A DNA stretch of 64,000 nucleotides. It comes from Hyaloraphidium curvatum (taxonomy: Eukaryota > Monoblepharomycota > Hyaloraphidiomycetes > Hyaloraphidiales > Hyaloraphidiaceae). Of this stretch, positions 9,808 through 19,998 are shown one piece after another. The notes under the pieces are model-generated. The model searched no databases and was not told the DNA's origin. It worked only from the letters and a program-made list of their open reading frames with translations. The position numbers and the translations under genes are program-made. Each line of letters begins with the position of its first letter. Position 1 is the stretch's first letter. The DNA lies in contig JAIVFI010000022.1 of NCBI GenBank assembly GCA_025558095.1, forward strand, positions 248,001 through 312,000, in the 5' to 3' direction.

Positions 9808-10935
9808 ATGGCCGCCTCGTCTGCGGCGGCCGTAGCCTCGCCGGCCGCGATTCCGGCCCCCGTTCCGGCCGCGGCCCGCAAACCTCCTGCCCCCCTGCCC
9901 CTCCACTGGAATCTCCTCGCGGGCGGTCTCGCGGGCATGACCGAGATCTTGACGCTATATCCTTTGGACGTGGTCAAGACCCGTCTGCAGCTGCAGGTCG
10001 GGAAGGAAGCGGGACACTACACGTCGGTCATGGGCACGCTGCGGGCCATTGTTCGCGAGGAGGGCGTCCTGAAACTGTACCGCGGCATCCTGCCGCCGAT
10101 CATGATCGAGGCCCCGAAGCGTGCTGTCAAATTCAGCGCGAACGAGCAGTACACGGCGACGGTGCGGTCTTTTGGCATCCCGCCGTCGCAGCTGTCGGCA
10201 ATCATCGTGGGAGTTCTGGCGGGTTTGACGGAGGCGCTCGTGGTGTCTCCTCCGGATGTGCTGAAGAACAGGTCGGATTCTGTTGGGCAGTTTTTGAGTC
10301 GCGAGTCTGACGAATCTCGCTGGCAGGCTCCAGGACAAGAGGAACGCCGGCCGATATCGGAATACCTGGGACTGCTTCACGAAAACACTTGCTGAAGACG
10401 GCCCGCTGGCGTTCACAAACGGACTCGGCTCCGCGTTCTGGAAGCACGGCGTCTGGAACGCCGGTTTCTTCGGTTCCATCTAGTGCGTCACTTTCCGGCA
10501 ACGGTACGACGGAGAAGCTAAACCTGCGCTCTTCAGCTACGTCCGCCAGCTCCTTCCAGTTTCGAAAAAGGATTCCCAACAGACCGCGATGCTCAAGAGT
10601 TTCGCTTCCGGATCGTTGGGCGGGATCATTGGGACCTCCGTGAGTGCCCCGGCCCCCGTTCGGCCGATACCCCTGCTTACCGCCTGAATCAGATGAACAC
10701 GCCCTTCGACGTGATCAAGACCCGCGTGCAGATCCTCCCGCGCTCGGATCGGACTTACAAACCGACGATCCCAGCCCTGGTGCGGATCTACCGCAACGAG
10801 GGGGTCGCGGCGCTCTACAAGGGCTTCGCACCCAAGGTCATGCGGATGGCCCCCGGCGGCGGCATTGTCGTCGTCGTCTTTGACTACGTCTCGGCGTTCA
10901 TCCGGGAACACGTGCTCATGGAGACCGAAGACTGA
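9808..10935 (+). CDS. Mitochondrial 2-oxodicarboxylate carrier (SLC25 family)
   Basis: Four exons (9808-10271, 10327-10482, 10537-10639, 10693-10935) give 321 residues, all junctions in phase. Three tandem carrier repeats: PLDVVKTRLQLQ in the first, a variant SPPDVLKNRLQDK in the second and PFDVIKTRVQ in the third (PxDxxKxR motif), each followed by the EG-type loop. KLYRGILPPIMIEAPKRAVKF and FWKHGVWNAGFFG match the ODC carriers, which exchange 2-oxoadipate and 2-oxoglutarate across the inner membrane and serve lysine and tryptophan catabolism. The second repeat signature has Val-Leu before Lys, acceptable in this subfamily. N-terminal 30 residues are Ala/Pro-rich. Confidence 0.9.
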
Positions 10936-11187
10936 GCGATCGAAACCAGAGGGCTCAAACAAAGGACGCGGCCTGGAAACGCTCCAGAGTCACTTGTACC
11001 TTTGATCCCTTCCGGTCGAATACAGTCAGTGCAAAGGAAGAAGAACGACGGTCCAGTGGTGTGCACTTTCTTTCATCTTTCTCCGCATTTCCAGGTTCGA
11101 TTCTAATGCAGATAAAGGCAACTCCTTCCTCAGGATGCCTTTTGTAGTGTTGCTATATAATCGGGCTTGGTTTCTCGCTTTTTTGTG

Positions 11188-12684
11188 ATGACGCGGATTG
11201 GTGCGAGGGCCGGTGGGACTTTCGTACCACCATCCCGCGACACGCCAGAGCCTTCCGCGCGCGGACGAAGCGAGACGGAGCCGTGTCGCCTCGAGAGTCC
11301 AATTTCGATATCCGACCCGGGCGACTTATCACTCCGCAACGCCGAGGAGATGGAAACCGGCGCGCGCGTGGCGGTTGAAGCCGTCCGACCGGACGCGGTT
11401 CTTTGCATGCAGGAGCGTCTTCTGTGGATCAAGGCGGCATGTCTGGCCTGCGGGCGCGCCGACGCGGCTGTGAGGCGCTGCGCAGGGTGCCAGACGGCCC
11501 CGTACTGCTCCAAGGAGTGCCAGCGCGCGCACTGGCCCGCGCACCGCGAAGCGTGCCAAGTCCTCCTCTATCCTCTGGACTTTTCCTGGGCAGCGATCGT
11601 CGGAATGGGCGACGGCCTGCGCGCGGGGTTCACCCACGGACCGGAGATCTCGCGCTCCAAGACCACGACCGTCTGCCCCACGCTCAACATCACCTGCGAT
11701 GCGGCGGGCACTCCAGGCTCTCTGTTGGTTACCATCGCCAATGCTGAGGGGGAGCTCGCTCGGCGCGTGCTCGGAGGATGCGAGAGCACTGGGACTGCTT
11801 TCGCTCCCAACCTCTTCAACTTGAACGCGATCTGGAGCTCGCGTACCGGTCTCGAAATGCACCTGGCGATGCCTGATCTTCCGCTTGTCGGCACGAAGGA
11901 ACCGCACAGCGACCCGCGCGTGCTGACCCCTTTGCGGGCGCTGCTCAACGGGGGCGGGTTGCTCATGCTCGCGCTGATGAAGGACCTGGGGATCAGCGCC
12001 AAGATCTTCTACGACATCCACACCGCGAGCACTGCGATGCCGGCGCTTCCGATGCAGCTTGCCGAGTGCTTCACTTACCAGCCGACGACCAGCAAAGTCA
12101 AGCGCATTGCAGCCGATGGAGACGTCAGGCCGCCGTGGATTCCCGGATCGGAGAACTGGGAGTTCCTGCACCGCTTCGTGCCCGCCGCCCCTGTCGCAAC
12201 GCCCACCGCGCTCGATCCGAGCAACGGAGACTCCCCGCTCTTCTTCCGCAGCACGCCTCCGGCCGGGACCTACGCTCCGGATGCGATCGAAAGCCGCGTG
12301 CCGACAACCTCGCACCATCCGGGCCCCTTCTTCGCTCTCCCTGGGGACGCCGTCGCCGGCTTTGCGCTCTGCACCGCGCTCTCGGAATTTGCTCCCAACC
12401 CCCTGGGCCTTGCCGCGGGGATGCACGCGCCGTTCGTGCAGATCAATGCGCACACGGGCGGCTTCCGCATGCTCGCGGCCGACGGATGGAGCTTCGGCAC
12501 GGTACCTGCGTCAAGGATGGCCAACTTCGTGCGCGGGGCGGGGCAGCGGTGCACCGATTGCGAGGGCGCAGAGGGACCCGAGGGGTGGCGGTGGCCTCCG
12601 AGGAAGAACGCGATCAGCGAGGAGCGCGATCGCAGGTTCGGCGTCAAGGCATGCGGTACCCACAACGCGTCGTCTGCGAAATGA
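11188..12684 (+). CDS. MYND zinc-finger protein of unknown function
   Basis: A single open frame. ATG 11188 is the first start (498 residues); ATG 11350, just before conserved sequence, is an alternative. An MYND finger lies near residues 92-128: CLACG, RCAGC, YCSKECQRAHW and HREAC supply the C4-C2HC ligands. MYND fingers bind proline-rich peptides. The 370 residues after the finger match no family I know; they include a hydrophobic stretch (LLNGGGLLMLALMKDL) and end with a Cys-containing tail. It is a candidate for the expanded MYND families of early-diverging fungi. No intron is needed. Confidence 0.75.
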   Translation: MTRIGARAGGTFVPPSRDTPEPSARGRSETEPCRLESPISISDPGDLSLRNAEEMETGARVAVEAVRPDAVLCMQERLLWIKAACLACGRADAAVRRCAGCQTAPYCSKECQRAHWPAHREACQVLLYPLDFSWAAIVGMGDGLRAGFTHGPEISRSKTTTVCPTLNITCDAAGTPGSLLVTIANAEGELARRVLGGCESTGTAFAPNLFNLNAIWSSRTGLEMHLAMPDLPLVGTKEPHSDPRVLTPLRALLNGGGLLMLALMKDLGISAKIFYDIHTASTAMPALPMQLAECFTYQPTTSKVKRIAADGDVRPPWIPGSENWEFLHRFVPAAPVATPTALDPSNGDSPLFFRSTPPAGTYAPDAIESRVPTTSHHPGPFFALPGDAVAGFALCTALSEFAPNPLGLAAGMHAPFVQINAHTGGFRMLAADGWSFGTVPASRMANFVRGAGQRCTDCEGAEGPEGWRWPPRKNAISEERDRRFGVKACGTHNASSAK

Positions 12685-12969
12685 GGTGGCGTGATTCACG
12701 TCAGCGATTCGTCGATCAGAACAGAATCAGAATCGGGAGCGGCAATCCGCAGCGAAGAGATGGCACCCGGCTAGCATCGATCCGCGTGCTGTGCTAGCTC
12801 CTTCCGTGCTTATTGTCCCACTTATGTACTCTCCAAAATTGGATTGTATTGTCTTCAATGAGTTTAGGATCGATGTCGGTTCGAAAGCCCAGTATGTCTC
12901 CCGGCACGCCGGCGACGACAGGGTCTCCCCCCGACTGCCTTTTCCATCACGCACACACCCACGCGGCCA

Positions 12970-14155
12970 ATGGCGGCCGCCGCCCCGCACTCCGCCCCCC
13001 CGGGGCCCTCGTCGACCGCCCCGGCGCTCCCCGTCGTCGACCTCTCCTCGCCCTCCCCCGCCGCCCTCCTCCACGCCACCCACGACGTCGGCTTCATGTA
13101 CCTCTCCCTGCCCTCTGCCTCCCCGTCCCCGCGGCCGCTGGGACCCTCCCACGCCCAGGTCGCGCGGATGTTCGCCCTGGCCAAGGAGTTCTTCTCCCTG
13201 CCGGCCGAGGAGAAGGAGCAGTACATGCTCGACGGGTCCTACTTCCTCTTCAAGCCCGACACCAAAAAAACCGGCTACGAGCCGTGGGACTCGATCGGCG
13301 TCAACAGGGCCGGCTCGTTCGACGTCAAGGCGACGCTCAACTTCCCCGTCTTCGGGATGGAGCAGCTGGACGGGTGGTACGCAAACAAGCAGCACCTGAT
13401 CCCGCCCGTGTTCCGGGAGCACTGGGGCGAGGTGGCGGCGTTCTGCGACGCGTGCCACGGGCTGGCGATGGAGACGCTGAGGGCGCTCGCGAGGGGCCTG
13501 CTTCTTGAGGACGAGGAGTACTTTGTGAAGCGGCACAGGATGGACAGGCCGAGCGGGACGTACCTGCGGTTGCTCTACTACGTGGGTGGTCCCCCTGGCA
13601 GGGGAGTGCGGAAAGCTGATGCCGCCCCGCCAGCCCGCCATGGACTCCTCCACCGAGGACATGGAGTCCTCGGGGCGGTACCGCACGCCCGGCCACACGG
13701 ACATCGGCTCCCTGACGTTCCTGTTCCAGGACCGAGTTGGCGGGCTGCAGGTCCGCAAAGGGTACGCGACCGGCCCCGAGGGCCGGTGGGTCGACGTGCC
13801 GCCGCGGGACGGCACGGCGGTGGTCAACATCGCGGACATGATGCAGTTCGTCACGGGAGGGTACCTCAAGTCGACGTTCCACCGGGTGGTCGCGCCGGCG
13901 CCGGACGCCTCGCGCAACCCGCCGCGGCAGTCGATCGCCTATTTCTTGCACCCCAACGACGACGAGCTGCTGGCTCCGGTGCCGTCGCCGGTGCTGCCCG
14001 CGGCGGGGTCCGGCGCGGGGGTGACTTACAAGGAGGGGGAGGCGGTGACGTTCGTGCCCACGAGCAAGGAGTGGAGGGCGCACCGGCACGCGCAGACGCA
14101 GTTTGTCGACGGGGCCAAGGATGGGATGGGGGGCGGAGGGAAGGAGAAGCTCTGA
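12970..14155 (+). CDS. 2-oxoglutarate/Fe(II) dioxygenase, isopenicillin-N-synthase-like
   Basis: Exons 12970-13581 and 13634-14155 (52-nt intron) give 377 residues. DIOX_N-type N-terminal domain (LPVVDLSS, HATHDVGFMYL, FALAKEFFSLPAEEKEQY) is followed by the double-stranded beta-helix with the iron triad: His and Asp in TPGHTDIGSLTFLFQD, distal His in STFHRVV, and the 2-oxoglutarate-binding Arg-x-Ser in RQSIAYF. Members hydroxylate, desaturate or cyclise small molecules. Substrate unknown. The unspliced frame runs on into the next gene, which would give a false 797-residue fusion; the intron removes that. Confidence 0.88.
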
Positions 14156-14316
14156 TTGTTGCAGTCTTGGACCGTGAACTGTCTTCGGAACGTGATGTGT
14201 CGCAGAAGGGCGTCTGCACGGCGCGTCCTCGATCCCCCACTTCCCCGAACGCGCTCCCGCCTCTCCCTTCTTCCGTCCAGGCCTCGCGTGCCATCGCGCG
14301 CCTCCATGCGCGGCGC

Positions 14317-15363
14317 ATGGCACTCCTCCCTGCGCGCGTGCCGCTCCCGCGCCTCCTCGGCGCGCTTGCCTTCCTCGCGCTGCTGCCGCTCCTCCTCCCC
14401 GCGCTGCGCGCCTCGGGTCCCCGGCCCCTCCGCGTCGCGGTGTGCGTCGCGGGCCTCGCCGCCCGTCTGGAGCCCGACTTCCTGCTCCGCGCGCTCGTTC
14501 TGGCCAACCCGGCGGTGCGCTTCTCGCTCTTCTTCCGGTTGCAGTCGGACGTGACGGCGAGCGGGGACAAGCCGCTGGACCTCCACAGCACGGCCGGCAA
14601 CGCGAGCTTCCTCCCCGGCAGGTTCGCCGGGCTGCCCGAAGACGCGCTCGCGGCGGAGTTGAGGAAGACGTTCGCGCCCGCGGGCAACGTGGAGCTGCTG
14701 GACGCGCGGCTGGCGGACCCCTTGCCGCGGGCCGAGTGGACGGAGCGGATGGGCGGCTCGGACCTCAAGGTCATCGGCCTGTTCTCGCCGATCCAGCACA
14801 AGGTGCTCAACATGTTCCAGAACCAGCTCTCGTGCGCCGCGGCGGTCAGGGAGGCCGAGGAAACGCGCGGGGCGTACGACCACCTCGTCAGCACGCGCGA
14901 GGACGTGTGGTTCTTCCGCCCCGTGGACATGGCCCGCCTTTCGGAAGCCGGGCGGGGCTGCGAGCTCGCGGCGAAAAAGTGCCTGGCGTGGGGCGGCCTG
15001 AACTTGCGCTTCCAAATGTACACCGGCCCGCGCAAGCTCGACGCCCTGGCCAGCCGCCTGGCGTACTACCGCAACCTCTCTGACGCGCGGGACAGCGTGG
15101 TCAACACCGAGATGTTCGAAGGGAGGCAGGTGCACGAGATGGGCCTGCGGAGGTGCCTGCTCCCCGTGGGCATGATCCCCGCGGCCGTGGCGAGGCACGT
15201 GGCGGGGGGGAGGTTCTGCATCCTCCAGGTGGAGTACCGGACCGAAGAGGAGGAGTGCTATCCTCCGGGGGCGCTGGATTGGCTGCGGGCGAGGGACTGC
15301 CACGCCGGACGGCCCGCCGACTGGAGGCCAGTGGAGAACCCGGGCGACGCGATGCCGCCGTGA
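14317..15363 (+). CDS. Putative type II membrane protein, Golgi glycosyltransferase-like
   Basis: Start at ATG 14317, 348 residues, no intron. A single N-terminal signal anchor (LPRLLGALAFLALLPLLLPA, about residues 9-28) precedes a luminal domain. LRVAVCVAGLAARLEPDFLL begins a Rossmann-like strand, and YDHLVSTREDVWFF and VVNTEMFEG look like the acidic nucleotide-sugar and acceptor regions of fungal family glycosyltransferases. I cannot name the family, so the enzyme role is inference from topology and these motifs. It sits 161 bp after the dioxygenase stop on the same strand and is convergent with the LRR-kinase gene. Confidence 0.6.
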   Translation: MALLPARVPLPRLLGALAFLALLPLLLPALRASGPRPLRVAVCVAGLAARLEPDFLLRALVLANPAVRFSLFFRLQSDVTASGDKPLDLHSTAGNASFLPGRFAGLPEDALAAELRKTFAPAGNVELLDARLADPLPRAEWTERMGGSDLKVIGLFSPIQHKVLNMFQNQLSCAAAVREAEETRGAYDHLVSTREDVWFFRPVDMARLSEAGRGCELAAKKCLAWGGLNLRFQMYTGPRKLDALASRLAYYRNLSDARDSVVNTEMFEGRQVHEMGLRRCLLPVGMIPAAVARHVAGGRFCILQVEYRTEEEECYPPGALDWLRARDCHAGRPADWRPVENPGDAMPP

Positions 15364-15443
15364 GTCTGTAGCTGTGACAGGAACTGCAAAGCTTTAAGCC
15401 TATACACTGCTGCTACCCAAGTCTGCTACCCAAGTTACCGGGT

Positions 15444-17841
15444 TTACGTGTTGCCAAGGCTTTTGGCGCCCTCGATGGCAGCGACCACCTCCCCGATCTC
15501 GGGCCGCTCCGCCGGCTCCTGGCTCCAGCACCTGACGCACACGTCCCACAGCGCGGCCGGAGCCCCCTCCGGCATCTTGGGCACGAGCCCGTGCGCCACG
15601 CTGCCGTGCGCGCGCGCCCCCGCCGTGCCCTTGGACAGCGCACGGAAGATCATATGGGCAAACATGAACACGTCCGCCGACCGCCGTGCCGGTTCGCCGT
15701 CCAGCACTTCCGGGGCCGCGAAAGCGACCGTGGTCCCGTGCATGCCCCGGTACGTGTACTGCTTGGACCCCGTCGCGACGAGCTCCTTGGTCCGCGAGAA
15801 CCCAAAGTCGCACACCCTGCCGCGGCCGCCGTCCACGAGCACGTTGGGGAGCTTGAGGTCGCAGTGGATCACGCCCGAAGCGTGGAGGTGCTCGAGCCCG
15901 CGGGCGGCGTCGGCGAGGATGGCGAGCGAGGTGGCGAGGTCCCAGCCCGCGCGCGCGAGGTAGCTGTCGGCGTCGCCGTCCGTGCAGAGCTTGGTGACCA
16001 TGTAGGTGGGGTTCGTGCGGTACCCAAGCAGCGAGAGGACTATGCGCGGGCGAATGAGGGTCTGCGGATGGCTTCGGCATCAATCGCGACCTACCATTCT
16101 GATGATCCGGCACCCCGATCCACACCCTGATCTCGGCATCAAACAGCGCGGCCCGCTCTTCATCCTCGAACTTCTCGTGGATCACCTTGATCGCCACGTC
16201 CTGCCCGTCGAACCTGCCCGCAAACACGTCGCCGAACGCCCCCGTGCCCAGCTTCCTTTCCGAGAACATCTCGATGTCGGCCTTTTCGATCCAGAGGTTG
16301 CGCTCCTTGCTGTGCTTGGAGAGCTCCTTGCGGGCCAGATCGAGCTCCCTCTGGGCCGTTGCCAGGGCCTGCTTCGCGGCGGCGAGTTCCTTTTGAAGGC
16401 GCAGGATCTCGGCTTCCGCGTCCGAGGAAGGTCCGGCGGGAGCCCCGACGACAGCGGGGCTTCCACCACCCTCGATCACGGTGCGGCTCGACGTCGCATC
16501 TTTCCCGCCGGACCCGCGCTGCTGGTCCGCATTCTCCCCATCCCCTTCCTCCTTCTCGGAACCGTAGAGCCCGACCTCGACCAGCACCCTCACGACCTCG
16601 GCAATCTCCGCATCCTTCTTCCTCTTCTCCTCCGCCGCGATCCTTGCGGCCTCCGCATCCGCCTCCCGCACCTTCCTCGCGACCTCGGCGCCCGACTCCC
16701 CCGCCGCGTTGCGCAGCGTCACGTCCACGCGGTCCGTCCGCTTCAGCAGCGCCGCGATCACGGGCGCGTGCTTGTTCCGGCACGCGAGGATGAACCCCGT
16801 TTCGCCGGCGGCGTCGGCGGCGTCGGCGTCCACGCGGGGTTCGGCGAGGAGCAGCTCCACGGCACGGAGGTGCCCGGATCGGCAGGCGAGAGCGAAGCCG
16901 GTGAGCCCCGAGGCGTCGCGGGCGTTGGGCTCCAGGGCCTGGTCGGCGAGATGCTGGCGGATGGCATCGAGATCGTTGGTGCTGCAAGTGTTGAGGAAGC
17001 TCTTTGCGGCCGCCTGCCGCGCAGCTTCCTGTCGTGCTGCCTCCTGGCGTGCTGCTTCCTGACGCGCGGCCTCCTGTCGTGCGGCCTCCTTTCGTGCGGC
17101 CTCCTGACGTGCTGCTTCCTGACGCGCGGCCTCCTGTCGTGCGGCCTCCTGCCGTGCGGCCTCCTTCCGCGCGGCTTCCTCACGGGCGGCCAAAGCTCTC
17201 GCCTTCCGCCCGGAGTCTGACGCCAATTTCGCTATGTCCGCCTTCAGAGTGTCGGATACGGGGTTATTAGTAAGAACCACTTGCGTTATTGACGGGCTGA
17301 GCTCAAGTCCAGCAAGGAGAGCACGTGCACCATCATCGCCGATGGAGCTATTCTGCAAGTCCAGCGTTGTGAGCGTCGAATTGACCGCAAGCATTTCGGC
17401 AAAAGCACGTGCGCCATCGCATCGGACGCTTTGGGACCGCAAACCAAGCGCCGTCAGCTTCGTGTTGTTCTTCAAAGCATTTGCGAGAGCCCGAACGCTG
17501 TTGTCTGTAAAGGGACCCCAAAGAACGAGGACCTTGAGCCCGGTAGACTTTGCTTTCAGCAGTTCGGCGAAAGCGCCTGTGCCCGCATCCCCAACAGCGT
17601 TTCCGAGCCATAGATATTCCAACGTCGAGTTTGTTTTCAACGCGTCGGCGATTGCGATGGCGCCCTCGTCCCCGATAGAGTTGTTGTGCAGGTCAAGTTG
17701 CGTCAACGAACGTGCCGACGCATCCTTCAAGGCCACGGCAATGGCCCGGGCAGCGACATCGTCAAGTTTTTGATCGTAAGCATAGCCAGTTATTTGTCCC
17801 GCGAACTTCTGCCGCCAGTACGCCGCATCCCCCGTGGACAT
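15444..17841 (-). CDS. LRR-ankyrin-TKL protein kinase
   Basis: Exons 16095-17841 and 15444-16039 (55-nt intron) give 780 residues. Order: leucine-rich repeats of the RNI type (about residues 20-220, e.g. LTQLDLHNNSIGDEGAIAIA), an Ala/Arg/Glu tract built of EAARQ repeats (about 225-280), ankyrin-like repeats (TGFALACRSGHLRAVELLL), a coiled coil, then a tyrosine-kinase-like domain. Kinase features: LGTGAFGDVFAGRF glycine loop, AIKV lysine, the splice restoring HQNVLSLLGYRTNPTYMVT, GVIHCDLKLPNVLV catalytic loop with HCD in place of HRD, and DFGFSR. Catalytic Asp and DFG are present, so activity is likely. The first ATG is 17841; the frame upstream has none. Confidence 0.85.
17006..17190 (-). repeat. 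15-bp tandem repeat encoding EAARQ/EAARK
   Basis: About 12 copies of a 15-nt unit inside the LRR-ankyrin kinase gene encode EAARQ or EAARK in phase. Codon variation between copies is low, which suggests recent expansion by slippage or unequal exchange. The peptide should form a rigid charged helix linking the LRR and ankyrin domains. Confidence 0.85.
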
Positions 17842-18011
17842 CCCTGTGGTGCCGCCCGCGGCCTCCCCGCCCGAATCGGCCTCCCGGCGGGGCGCACCCG
17901 AGGCGATTACAGCGGCGCGATGCTGCGCTCGCCGGAACCACCGAGTGCCGCCCTGGGAACGCCCGCGGCGGGCAGACGGTTGCGGGGGATTTCGGTCAGG
18001 CAGTGCTTGCT

Positions 18012-18355
18012 TAGACCTTTCTGCGCGCGCCAACTTCTACCCTCTGATCGTGATTGCTTTTGGTTCGTACAGCGCCGTCTCTGACACTTTCTCGCGCTTC
18101 TCCTCGGAGATAGGGCGCATCCAGTACCCCGGGATCGTCGGTCGCGATGGGCAGCCCGTGGACCTCGATGGCCTTTACTCTCGTTTTGTGCGGCGCTTCC
18201 GCGAACGGATCGCGGTGGCCTGGGCTCTTGGCGTCGCGGCCCAACTCCAACACTGGCTTCAGCTGTGCACCGAAGCCGCCGCTGTCAACGCTCCGGCCCC
18301 CGCGCCGGTCGCTTTTGGTTTGAATGTAGATGAGGAGCTGATTCTTGGGGCGTAG
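18012..18355 (+). pseudogene. Probable C-terminal remnant of a non-LTR-type reverse transcriptase
   Basis: A plus-strand open stretch ends at 18355 without a convincing upstream start. It resembles the extreme C-terminus of reverse-transcriptase ORFs of LINE-like elements, where a conserved FxPLxxxAFG segment is followed by a long helix ending in RERIAVAWALGVA. No reverse transcriptase palm (YADD) or endonuclease is visible upstream; that space is occupied by the opposite-strand kinase gene. I read it as a 5'-truncated, dead insertion. Resemblance is from pattern memory only, so the call is tentative. Confidence 0.35.
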
Positions 18356-18969
18356 GGGGATTTCTAAGTGTACGGTTGGATTGCTAGCTCCTCATTACAA
18401 AAGATCGCGCGTTTCGTCTCGGCTTCCGACGTCTCTGCGTGTGGCAGGAACCTCAACTCCCACGCTGCGACCCCCGGCCCACCCTGCATTGCGACGGATG
18501 GGAATGCGGGCAGGGGGGTGCGCGATCGGGCCCTCCTATTCTCGGGGCCAGCGCCACCATCGCACTGTGGAGACGGCTGCCGGAGGCACTTATCGACCGC
18601 ACGCCGAGGGAGGTGGTCCGCACGGAGACGACCGCGGCGGGTGTTCCGTTCTCGGCCACGTTCGCGCGGGGCTGATCGTTGAACGCGCCGATCGGCGTGC
18701 TCATGCACTCGGACGCCGGCGACGGAACCACGGAACCTGCGGCGGCCAACGACCTCGGGCGGCGGAGCAAAGGCACGGACGGCGACCCTTGCGGTGCCCG
18801 CGATCGACGCGACGTCGCCTGCGGGAGAAGCCATGTGCTTGGCACAGCAAGGGGACCCTCTTGGCACCGACGCGGAGCCCATCCCGGACCCGCACCCGCA
18901 CCCGTAGCGACAGAGGGGTATCCTCGTTCCACCCATCCCCACTACACCGTCGATGGCAAAGCCAGCTAG
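18356..18969. other. 614-bp stretch with no supported gene
   Basis: Open frames exist on both strands but none shows a recognisable domain, clear start context or splice-restored homology. It lies between the retroelement remnant and the SFP1-like gene and may hold more decayed element sequence. I see no tRNA, repeat array or terminal inverted repeat. Confidence 0.4.
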
Positions 18970-19998
18970 CTACCCGATCCACCCCCTCCCCCTGCCCTTG
19001 CCCTCGGCACCCCGTGGGCGAAGCAAGCCCGCGTGGTCGGTGCCCTGCAGGAACCCATAGATCGGCGCGCGCGGGGGCTCGAAGAACGGCGGGGGGTCGG
19101 TGGGTGTTGTCGGGGGTGAGGGGAAGGGGGAGTGCCCCGGGGGAGGGGGGGAGAGGCGGTCCTCCGACGAGGAGACCGAGGCGGAATCGGAGGCGGGGTA
19201 GGCTGATGATGGGGCGGGGAGGCGGAAGGCGGGAGTGGGGGCGGTGGGCGCCGAGGAGGGCAGGTGCGGGGGGGATGCCGACGCGGGGCGGCGGGCAATG
19301 TCCGGGACGAGGGGGGCGGCGGCGGGCAGGTCGCACGCGCGGAGGTGCAGCGCGGCGGTGAGCCGGTCGAGGCCGAGCAGGGAGAGGATCTCGTCGTAGG
19401 GGATGGACCAGCTTGGCTGCTGGGGGGCGGGTGGAGGGGAAGGGGCGGTGGTGGCTTCCGGGACGGGGTCGTCGGGGCCGTCGACGGCGATGTCCAGCGC
19501 GTCCAGCGCATCCAGCGCCCCCGCCACGACGTCCGCGTCGTGCATGTCCGCGTCCGTCTCGCCGGAGTTGGCTGCCAGGGGGTTGAGCGACACGCGCACG
19601 GTCAGCGGGCACGGCGGCGGCTCCTCCTCGCACAGCACGACCGACGGCGTGTGCTCGTGCTCGAAGAGGTGGTCGTACGGGTCGTCCGGCACGTCTGGCG
19701 GCAGCGACGCCGAGTGCGCGGCGTCGAAGTGCGCGCACAGCTCGTGCAGCGAGGCGAGGGCCACGCCGCAGCACGCGTAGGCGGCGGGCAGCTCGGCGGC
19801 GTCGTCGTCCGCGCAGGAAATGTCGACGTCGGGCGCCGGCAGCAGCGGCGTGCCGGGCGGCGCGGGCAGCGGCGAGGAGGTGCCCCACCGCGCGCCCGCG
19901 GCCACGTCATCGCGCGGCGGGCCGCCGGGCGGGTCCGCCGCCGGCTGCGGGCCGCCGGTCCGCTCCAAGGCGATGCCGCGCTCGGCCGCGGCCGCCAT
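18970..19998 (-). CDS. SFP1-like C2H2 zinc-finger protein
   Basis: Start at ATG 19998, 342 residues, no intron required. One zinc finger is clear near residues 73-96: ACCGVALASLHELCAHFDAAH, with the CCG...H-x4-H spacing typical of the fungal SFP1 family, whose founding yeast member controls ribosome-protein genes and cell size. The rest is Pro/Ser/Ala-rich and acidic (GETDADMHDADVVAG), as expected of a transcription factor activation region. A second finger, if present, is not visible; yeast SFP1 has a split C-terminal pair. Function is inferred from the finger alone. Confidence 0.6.
   Translation of the reverse strand: MAAAAERGIALERTGGPQPAADPPGGPPRDDVAAGARWGTSSPLPAPPGTPLLPAPDVDISCADDDAAELPAAYACCGVALASLHELCAHFDAAHSASLPPDVPDDPYDHLFEHEHTPSVVLCEEEPPPCPLTVRVSLNPLAANSGETDADMHDADVVAGALDALDALDIAVDGPDDPVPEATTAPSPPPAPQQPSWSIPYDEILSLLGLDRLTAALHLRACDLPAAAPLVPDIARRPASASPPHLPSSAPTAPTPAFRLPAPSSAYPASDSASVSSSEDRLSPPPPGHSPFPSPPTTPTDPPPFFEPPRAPIYGFLQGTDHAGLLRPRGAEGKGRGRGWIG

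Noticed and set aside
12970-15363. A 797-residue fusion of dioxygenase and membrane protein
   Set aside because: The open frame is accidental: a 52-nt intron moves the dioxygenase to another frame that stops at 14155, and the membrane protein has its own ATG at 14317.
17834-18355. A complete plus-strand gene of 173 residues
   Set aside because: It has no ATG in good context and its first part is antisense to the kinase 5' end; only the last 110 codons resemble a protein, as a retroelement tail.
18364-18942. A 192-residue minus-strand protein
   Set aside because: No domain, biased Arg/Pro/Gly composition typical of GC-rich shadow frames.
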